Source: Alloalcanivorax marinus (GTDB taxonomy: Bacteria; Pseudomonadota; Gammaproteobacteria; Pseudomonadales; Alcanivoracaceae). From it: DNA of 64,000 bases. The stretch lies in the NCBI RefSeq assembly GCF_016906305.1, contig NZ_JADDOL010000011.1, positions 57,948 to 121,947 of the forward strand. Direction: 5' to 3'. The translations under genes and the position numbers were made by a program. Under the pieces are notes generated by a model, which was not told the DNA's origin, did no database searches, and saw nothing but the letters and a program-made list of their open reading frames with translations. This document shows positions 58,323 through 64,000 of the stretch, piece by piece (positions within the stretch are counted from its first letter, which is position 1; each line of letters begins with the position of its first letter).

Positions 58323-58411
58323 CCGGCTAAAGGAATACGGTGGGTACAACCATGCGAAATAAAAAAACTCAGTATGAGAATAAGCAAAAAAAGATAACGA
58401 GGTCCGCTTCT

Positions 58412-59731
58412 ATGAGCCGCAATTCGATACCAACGAATCTACTGTCCGCCAGCGTACTGCTCGCGCTGAGTTCCGCCGCCGCGGCCGGTATGAGCAACGC
58501 GCCGTCGACCTATGGCATGTTCCCTTCGGATGTGGCATCGGCCCAGGCCTTCTCCATCTTCAGCTCCAAGGCCAACGCGGTGTACTACAACCCGGCGGCC
58601 CTGGCCCAGGACGGCCGCGGTGAACTGACCGGCGCCATCCTGCACGGCGAGGCGGATCTGGGTTACAAGGACGCCACCGGCGCCGGCCCCAGCAGCCGCC
58701 GCCTCAGCGACGAGCCCTCCCAGCAACTGATCCTCGGCCTCAAGGCCGACGCCAGCGATCTGCTGACCACCGGCCACCCGATCTATCTGGCGCTGATGCT
58801 GGGCAGTGAAAAATATGGCCGCGAAATGCTGGCGTTCGAGTCCCAAACCACCCGGGACGGCCAGTACCTGACCTACGGTCGCAACCCGCTGTTCCTGAAC
58901 GTGGGCGCGGCCACGCCGATCTGGCGCGGTATCGACTTCGGCGCGTCCATCAACATCACGCTGAACAACAAGGCCGACCTGGACACTCAGCTGGAAACCA
59001 GCGGTGAAACCCGTTACGAAACCCTGGAAGCGTCCGCCAAGCCGACCTACCGGCCGATCGTGGGCTTCAACATGAACTGGGGCGAAACCTTCTGCCCCGA
59101 CGGCTGCTGGATGGACAACCTGCAGACCGCCGTGGCGTTCCGCGGCTACTCCAAAACCGAAACGTCCATCGATGCCACGCCCAACGTGCCGCAGCTGATC
59201 AACACCCTGCCGATCCGCGTTTCCGACGTGATTCAGGGCTACCAGCCGGACATCTACAGCGTGGGTGTTCGTTATGACTTCGGTCGCGTGCGCCTGGGCT
59301 TCACCGGTGAAGCGCAGATGTGGTCCGACCTGGAAGAAGAGTTCGCCGGCGACACGGTCAAGGATCAGGCCAACCTGCAGTTCAAGGACACCTTCGTACC
59401 CCGCGTGGGCCTGGAGTTCGACTTCAACCGCAGCTTCATGTTCACCACCGGCGTGGCCTGGGAAGAATCCCCGCTGGAAAGCAACTCTTCGCAGGACGTG
59501 AACTACCTGGACGCGGACAAACTGGTGATCGGCATGGGGCTCTCAGCCACCTTCCAGAATCCGCCGCTGCTGGCCTGGCCGCTCACCGTGGATCTGGCTT
59601 ACCAATATCAGCAACTGGATGACCGCCGCTTCGACATCAACACCACCCAGGCCGGCGATCCGATCCCGGACTCCGTGGTCACCGATGGCGAAGTCAACGT
59701 TTTCTCTGGATCCGTCACCCTGAAATTCTAG
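58412..59731 (+). CDS. FadL/OmpP1-family outer-membrane protein (second copy)
   Basis: A 439-residue paralogue of the preceding gene, aligned along the whole length: GMFPSDVASAQAFSIFSSKANAVYYNPAALA, LGLKADASDLLTTGHPIYLA, GETFCPDGCW, GFTGEAQMWSDLEEEFAGDTVKDQANLQF and end GSVTLKF. The first 25 residues after ATG 58412 form a signal peptide (LLSASVLLALSSAAAAG); GAGG precedes it. In-frame starts at 58340 and 58352 would add a Lys-rich stretch before the signal peptide and are less likely. The tandem pair suggests duplication with different or paired substrates. Confidence 0.75.
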   Translation: MSRNSIPTNLLSASVLLALSSAAAAGMSNAPSTYGMFPSDVASAQAFSIFSSKANAVYYNPAALAQDGRGELTGAILHGEADLGYKDATGAGPSSRRLSDEPSQQLILGLKADASDLLTTGHPIYLALMLGSEKYGREMLAFESQTTRDGQYLTYGRNPLFLNVGAATPIWRGIDFGASINITLNNKADLDTQLETSGETRYETLEASAKPTYRPIVGFNMNWGETFCPDGCWMDNLQTAVAFRGYSKTETSIDATPNVPQLINTLPIRVSDVIQGYQPDIYSVGVRYDFGRVRLGFTGEAQMWSDLEEEFAGDTVKDQANLQFKDTFVPRVGLEFDFNRSFMFTTGVAWEESPLESNSSQDVNYLDADKLVIGMGLSATFQNPPLLAWPLTVDLAYQYQQLDDRRFDINTTQAGDPIPDSVVTDGEVNVFSGSVTLKF

Positions 59732-59777
59732 GACTGAATTTCTCAAAGAATATCACTCGAAATCCGAAGAGGGCATT

Positions 59778-62700
59778 ATGACAATACGAATCCTCAACCG
59801 CACCGTGGCGGCCCTGTCCGCCGCGGTCATTCTTTCCGCGTGCGGCGGCGGCGGGGACTCGGCCGAGGGCCGTGCCTCTGACCCGTCCGCGCAATCCCAG
59901 GGCCTGGTCTACGCCTTCCCGGGTGATGGCCAAACCGAAGTCTCCACGGCCTCGCCGGTGATTCTGCGCTTCACCTCCAGCGTCAATGTGGGCGACGCCA
60001 TGAACGGCATTACCCTCTATGAGGGCGGCGCCGACGGCCGAGCCATGAGCCCGGAATTCGAACCGGTCCAGGGCCAGCCCAATAACCTGATGCTGGTACC
60101 GGAGGAAGACGACCCCTTCAAACCCAATCAGCAATACACCCTGGTGATCGAGGATCTGCCGCTGGGCGGTAACGGCACGGCCGAGAACCGCACTCTGCAG
60201 TTCACCACCCGGGCGCTGCACGAAGGACCGAAGGAACTGGTGGTCACCGATATGGATGACTTCCGTATCACCGGCGCCTTCCCCAACTTCGACAACGACA
60301 ACCTGGGCGGCGAACAGCGCTTCCAGGCCATGGACTTCTCCAGCTTCCGCTTCCAGATGTCCCAGCCGGTGGACCGCGCCACCGCCGTTTACGGCGAGAG
60401 CGTGACCCTGACCTACGGCCCGGACGACACCGAGGTGCCCGCCACGCTGTTGGTGGACGGCCGCTACCTCACCGTGGACCCGGAACCGGAATACCTGGAT
60501 CCCAGCCAGACCTATGAGCTGACGCTTACCGGCGACCTGGCCAGCACCTACGGCGCCAACTTCACGGAGCGCAGCCTGCGCTTCAAGCCCCAGGACACCT
60601 CGCCGCGCGGCGAGCCGACTCGCCTGGTGCAGCGCCTGACCGTGAACGAGCCCTCCAAGCTCACCGGCCGCGACGTGAACACCGTACCGGTGAATGGCAC
60701 GCTCCTCGGCGAAGACGAAAACGTCACCCAGGCCCGCGCCGACTCCGTGATCGCGGAGCTGGGCGACGCCACTGTCTTCTCCCGCACCACCCCGATCCGT
60801 CTGCCCAAGGGCACCATCCTGAAAGGCGACGCCATCAACCCGATCCTGATCGGCGGCAAGGTGCCCGCCGGCTTCGGTTCCGGCGAGGTCACCATGACCC
60901 TGCTGTCCGACGCCACCGGCTACCTGGTGCAAAACCGCTACATGGAAGACGGCGAAAACGTCTCCCGCATGATCCAGCTGATGATGGACGTGGGCATCGC
61001 CACCGCGGAACCCCGCGCCAACGGCGCCTTCACCCAGGATCTGCTGCACATCGAGCTGGTCGGCCTGGCCGACATCGACACCTCCGCCGGCGTGCTGAAC
61101 GTGGACGCCGTTAGCGTGGTCGAGCCGGACATTCTGGGCCAGGAATACGGCTATGGCCTGCTGAGCTTCCAGCTGCAGTCCTATGAAGATCAGACCAATG
61201 CGCCGCAACAAAGTGAAGACGCCACTGCTCCGAGCATTCAAAGCTGGACTGTTGGTAACTACGAAGATAGTCGAACAGCGGATTCATTGAGCAAGGGCTA
61301 TCTTTACAGGTTGGGTGACCCTGTCGTGATCAACTTCGATGAACCGATTGAAGTTGCTAAAGATGCTAATATTTACTTCTATGAGAACGGCTCTGAAATC
61401 GAGTTCGACGCTTATGTCGATGGGGCTGCGCTCGTGCTACAACCCCGCGAAAATCTGAGCGCTTCTAAGGAGAGTAACCCTGTAGATTATGAAATACAGA
61501 TAGTATCTGGGGTTTCTGATGTGGCAGGAAATAACTGGAGTGGCTCTTTTTCCGAGAACTTTTCACTGCCTTACGTAGTCGAGACCGCTATCAAAGAGTA
61601 TAACGACAGCGGGGCGCCGTTAAACCAAGTACAAAGCGTCAGGAAGCATTCTCCGATTGTATTGTCTGTGTATCCCGGTTTCCCTTGCGCCCTTGATCCC
61701 TCCACAACAGACCTACAGTCCGGCACGATGGGGCGATGTCTTGGATCATTTCCTGGCTGGCAACAAGGTGGGCAGTTCGATATAAAAGATGAAGATGATT
61801 ACTTGCCCATTATGGATATGCCCGCAGATCGTCCGATTGTCGTGCAATTCTCTAAGCCCATTGATCCTAATAGCGTTTCTTTAGGCGGAACTTTTAGCGT
61901 AAACAAATTGGACGGTCAGGGGAATGTAACCGACGCCGTAGCAGGCACCCTCTCACTGAGAGGCCGCACCTTGACTTTCACGCCCGAAAAAAATTGGGAA
62001 GAGGGAACTCTGTATAGCTATACGTTGAGTTCGGCAGATGTGGCGGGAGGTGTGTCCGTTGATTGTACAGGAGCGGAAGCCGTTTGTGATACAGAAGGGC
62101 TTCCTTTGCAAACGAACCTGTTTGCTGATTTGACTATCTCTGCCTATGCAAACCCTTCCACTCAGGACAAACTTTACTATTTTAAAGTGGATGCGAAGGA
62201 CTATACGGCTGGCGGCCCGGACATGACTCAATATTTTGAAGGCTCGGCACACACCAATGCGGTCCTTCAGGTGTTGAAGAACGCCCCTTCATACGATACC
62301 AACGCTAATTTTGTCCACGAGAATCACCTGGATGTTCAGCCGGAAGATGGTAGCCCGTTACTGCTCCAGCAACCCGGGTATGCTTTGTATGACTTCCTGG
62401 ATGAATCGCAAGAGCAGGGTGCTGATGCACAGCCGTTGGACGAAAATGCGGATCAGTCACTTGACCCGAACGGCGTAATCCCTCCTTTAAACAGTGCTAA
62501 GACTTTGTCACGTCAACCTTTGCCGGATTTTGATCCGTCCACCGTGGTGACCGTGAATGGTAGTAGTTTTGGCTGCGGGTACTCGGAGGCGGAATATATC
62601 AATCCCCAAAACCCGTTCGCGGGCGCCAGAATTACGGCTACTCAGGAGTGCCCGAGTCAGAAGTTTACGTATATTAATGGGGCCTTGACAGCGGAAGTCA

Positions 62701-63206
62701 CCGATGAGTATGTTTCTGGGCAAGGACTAAAAGTGAAGATATGGCCCGCGCAGATTATGTCTACGTCCGTTCCTATCTTTACTCAATTCGATGAGTTCCC
62801 TTATATCATCGAGTCGGCCAGCGGGGCTCAGGTGCTGAGAATGCGTTACGAAGAAGACCTGAATGGCAATCGTACTCAGCCGATTACTGGTTGGCTTAAA
62901 GATGAGAATGGCACCCTGACTTTGTCGGCAGAAGTTGACCTCTACATGGATGGGATCGATTTGGTAAGATATTTCCAGGTTAACGATCCTTCCCACTCTT
63001 TGATGAGTCAGCCCATAACCATGCAGTTATCCGGAGGGGTGCGTTTCCTTGATGATGGGCGGATGGTTATCGAACAATATAATCTAAACCCTGTAGATGT
63101 TGATGTTCGGATCTGGGGCAGCAGCGGAACGCTGGCAGGGTTAATTCCGCTTCGGATACCGGAATTTGGTAGCAGGCTTCAATATGTATCTGAAAGCATA
63201 AAATAA
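59778..63206 (+). CDS. Large Ig-like (SbsA-type) surface lipoprotein
   Basis: A 1142-residue lipoprotein with lipobox LSAAVILSAC (Cys near 22) and a short Gly linker. At least four SbsA-type Ig modules are visible: residues about 42-147 (QTEVSTASPVILRF to LQFTTR), 160-275, 485-600 (RLGDPVVINFDEPIEV) and 685-790 (DRPIVVQFSKPIDPNSV). The last 300 residues are beta-rich without a family I recognise. Probably exposed at the cell surface. It follows the two porins by 46 bp. Base composition changes sharply near codon 474 (see findings) while the frame stays open. A terminator follows. Confidence 0.8.
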   Translation: MTIRILNRTVAALSAAVILSACGGGGDSAEGRASDPSAQSQGLVYAFPGDGQTEVSTASPVILRFTSSVNVGDAMNGITLYEGGADGRAMSPEFEPVQGQPNNLMLVPEEDDPFKPNQQYTLVIEDLPLGGNGTAENRTLQFTTRALHEGPKELVVTDMDDFRITGAFPNFDNDNLGGEQRFQAMDFSSFRFQMSQPVDRATAVYGESVTLTYGPDDTEVPATLLVDGRYLTVDPEPEYLDPSQTYELTLTGDLASTYGANFTERSLRFKPQDTSPRGEPTRLVQRLTVNEPSKLTGRDVNTVPVNGTLLGEDENVTQARADSVIAELGDATVFSRTTPIRLPKGTILKGDAINPILIGGKVPAGFGSGEVTMTLLSDATGYLVQNRYMEDGENVSRMIQLMMDVGIATAEPRANGAFTQDLLHIELVGLADIDTSAGVLNVDAVSVVEPDILGQEYGYGLLSFQLQSYEDQTNAPQQSEDATAPSIQSWTVGNYEDSRTADSLSKGYLYRLGDPVVINFDEPIEVAKDANIYFYENGSEIEFDAYVDGAALVLQPRENLSASKESNPVDYEIQIVSGVSDVAGNNWSGSFSENFSLPYVVETAIKEYNDSGAPLNQVQSVRKHSPIVLSVYPGFPCALDPSTTDLQSGTMGRCLGSFPGWQQGGQFDIKDEDDYLPIMDMPADRPIVVQFSKPIDPNSVSLGGTFSVNKLDGQGNVTDAVAGTLSLRGRTLTFTPEKNWEEGTLYSYTLSSADVAGGVSVDCTGAEAVCDTEGLPLQTNLFADLTISAYANPSTQDKLYYFKVDAKDYTAGGPDMTQYFEGSAHTNAVLQVLKNAPSYDTNANFVHENHLDVQPEDGSPLLLQQPGYALYDFLDESQEQGADAQPLDENADQSLDPNGVIPPLNSAKTLSRQPLPDFDPSTVVTVNGSSFGCGYSEAEYINPQNPFAGARITATQECPSQKFTYINGALTAEVTDEYVSGQGLKVKIWPAQIMSTSVPIFTQFDEFPYIIESASGAQVLRMRYEEDLNGNRTQPITGWLKDENGTLTLSAEVDLYMDGIDLVRYFQVNDPSHSLMSQPITMQLSGGVRFLDDGRMVIEQYNLNPVDVDVRIWGSSGTLAGLIPLRIPEFGSRLQYVSESIK

Positions 63207-63213
63207 TTGGAGA

Positions 63214-63243
63214 GGGGCGCCAAAGACGGCGCCCCAGCTTTTT
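63214..63243 (+). terminator. Rho-independent terminator after the Ig-like lipoprotein
   Basis: GGGGCGCC - AAAGAC - GGCGCCCC followed by AGC and TTTTT, starting 7 bp after the stop codon. It separates this transcript from the GspC-like gene, which must then have its own promoter or rely on read-through. Confidence 0.88.
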
Positions 63244-63269
63244 CAAGGTCTATCTATGGAGAGGGAGTC

Positions 63270-64000
63270 ATGCGTTACGGCGCGCTTGCTTCTAAATTGG
63301 CCTCTCTTTTTCTTCTGGGCCTGGCTGTTTGGTTGATTTGGTGGGCCATGGCACCAATTACTGAAAAAGAGGCGTCGCGCGAAGCCCCGCAGCTCGAATT
63401 ACTGAGTCAACATCCAGCAAGAAACCGGCAAGAACAAGCCCTGGTAGATAAAATATCTACTTGGAATCTCTTTGGCCCGGCGAGTGTTGCCGATGCCCAC
63501 AATGTCGCTGATGTCCCGTTGGCAACCAAGAGTTACGGTCTTTTGGGTGTTATTAGCAATGTAGCTTCACAGTCTGGTTGGGCAATACTGCAGGCTGATG
63601 CCGGTTATGATGTAGTGGCTAGCACAGAAAAAATTACCGATGGGGTTGTCCTGAAAAGCGTGCACGAGAACTACGCTATAATTGAAGATCGGGGTGCTTT
63701 AAAGAAAGTGCCGTTGCCTCCATTCGAGGAGATGGAAATTCAAACGGTAGGTTCTGAGCTCTCGGAGCCTTCTGACACCTCTCTTGGCTCGCCAGATGAC
63801 GACAGCAACAAAAGTGAGGCGTCCAAGGTGCGGGAAAGAATGATTGCCGGCATGAATCTGAAGCCGATAGAGAAAGGCGCAGCTAAAGGTTACGTCGTGG
63901 CAAAAAACAATAAGGAGCTGGAGGAAAAGTTCGGCTTAAAAGAAGGGGTATCCGGATTATCTGGTTGGTATGCGAGAGAGAAAGGTGGCCGACAAACTCA
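63270..64000 (+). CDS. GspC-like type II secretion protein (5' part)
   Basis: The first 243 residues of a gene that runs off the window. After a short cytoplasmic start comes one membrane helix (LASLFLLGLAVWLIWWAM), then a linker with WNLFGPAS and a homology-region-type segment (YGLLGVISNVASQSGWAIL, IIEDRGALKKVPLPPFEEME). After an acidic linker (DDDSNKSEASK) a PDZ-like part begins (MIAGMNLKPIEKGAAKGYVV). This is the plan of GspC, the inner-membrane clamp of type II secretion. GAGGGAG lies just before the ATG. It is GC-poor like the end of the preceding gene. Further gsp genes would be expected beyond 64000. Confidence 0.7.
   Translation, partial: MRYGALASKLASLFLLGLAVWLIWWAMAPITEKEASREAPQLELLSQHPARNRQEQALVDKISTWNLFGPASVADAHNVADVPLATKSYGLLGVISNVASQSGWAILQADAGYDVVASTEKITDGVVLKSVHENYAIIEDRGALKKVPLPPFEEMEIQTVGSELSEPSDTSLGSPDDDSNKSEASKVRERMIAGMNLKPIEKGAAKGYVVAKNNKELEEKFGLKEGVSGLSGWYAREKGGRQT

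Noticed and set aside
59778..63206. Frameshifted or fused gene at the GC step
   Set aside because: The frame is continuous and Ig-type modules occur on both sides, so a composition change and not a broken gene is reported.

Overview
The window is high-GC chromosomal DNA of a gammaproteobacterium. Gene content and order point to the Pseudomonadales/Oceanospirillales. The runs mfd - GAPDH-like - nqrABCDEF - apbE - nqrM, topA - psrA - nagZ - methylthioinosine phosphorylase, and pyrD - rmf - rlmKL all resemble Pseudomonas neighbourhoods as I remember them. FadL-type porins, an atu terpene locus and PsrA would suit a marine hydrocarbon or lipid degrader such as an Alcanivorax relative. That genus guess is inference; no rRNA or marker comparison could be run.

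Layout. 1-3060: a divergent atu locus (SDR and AtuA leftward, AtuR-like TetR rightward) and a small coupled ORF. 3091-3414: tRNA-Val and tRNA-Asp with promoter and terminator. 3579-7547: a 32-residue ORF, a coiled-coil protein, a double-cNMP/rhodanese protein and nadK. 7697-15047: a DUF1315 protein, pepN, pyrD, rmf (leftward), rlmKL and two small genes. 15110-18401: leftward lexA-DUF1499-tatD, a divergent cNMP-domain gene sharing the SOS-box region, and a UspA protein. 18743-29145: topA, a CNNM/CBS protein, psrA, an L,D-transpeptidase-like gene, then a tightly overlapping run of nagZ, mscS, a hypoxanthine phosphoribosyltransferase, methylthioinosine phosphorylase and a flavoprotein. 29261-33894: an SseB-like protein, then a lipoprotein copper-radical oxidase with a secreted partner. 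33974-47669: mfd (leftward), tesB, a long GAPDH and the complete Na+-NQR operon with its flavin transferase apbE and iron-insertion factor nqrM. 47897-55046: a REP-associated transposase, a GNAT-C39 fusion, patatin, glycerophosphodiesterase, sulfotransferase, and a glycosyltransferase/deacetylase pair behind a candidate PHO box. 55175-64000: a LysR regulator, two tandem FadL-like porins, a large Ig-like lipoprotein and the start of a GspC-like gene.

Two features cross these regions. First, a family of small palindromic elements (GTAG foot, stem GCGGC or GCGAC, usual loop TTCA, mirrored stem, GAT) occurs at thirteen loci, mostly as inverted pairs just after stop codons. The RAYT transposase at 47897 sits between two such clusters, so the likely mobilising enzyme and its elements are both present. 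Several genes take their stop codon, and sometimes their last codons, from an element. Second, base composition falls from about 63% to about 40-50% GC near 61,200, inside an open reading frame (roughly codon 474 of the Ig-like lipoprotein), and stays low to the window end. This suggests a recombination junction that brought in the 3' half of that gene and the following secretion genes.

The least ordinary gene content is the copper-radical oxidase pair (30428-33894) and the FadL-FadL-Ig lipoprotein-GspC block at the right end.
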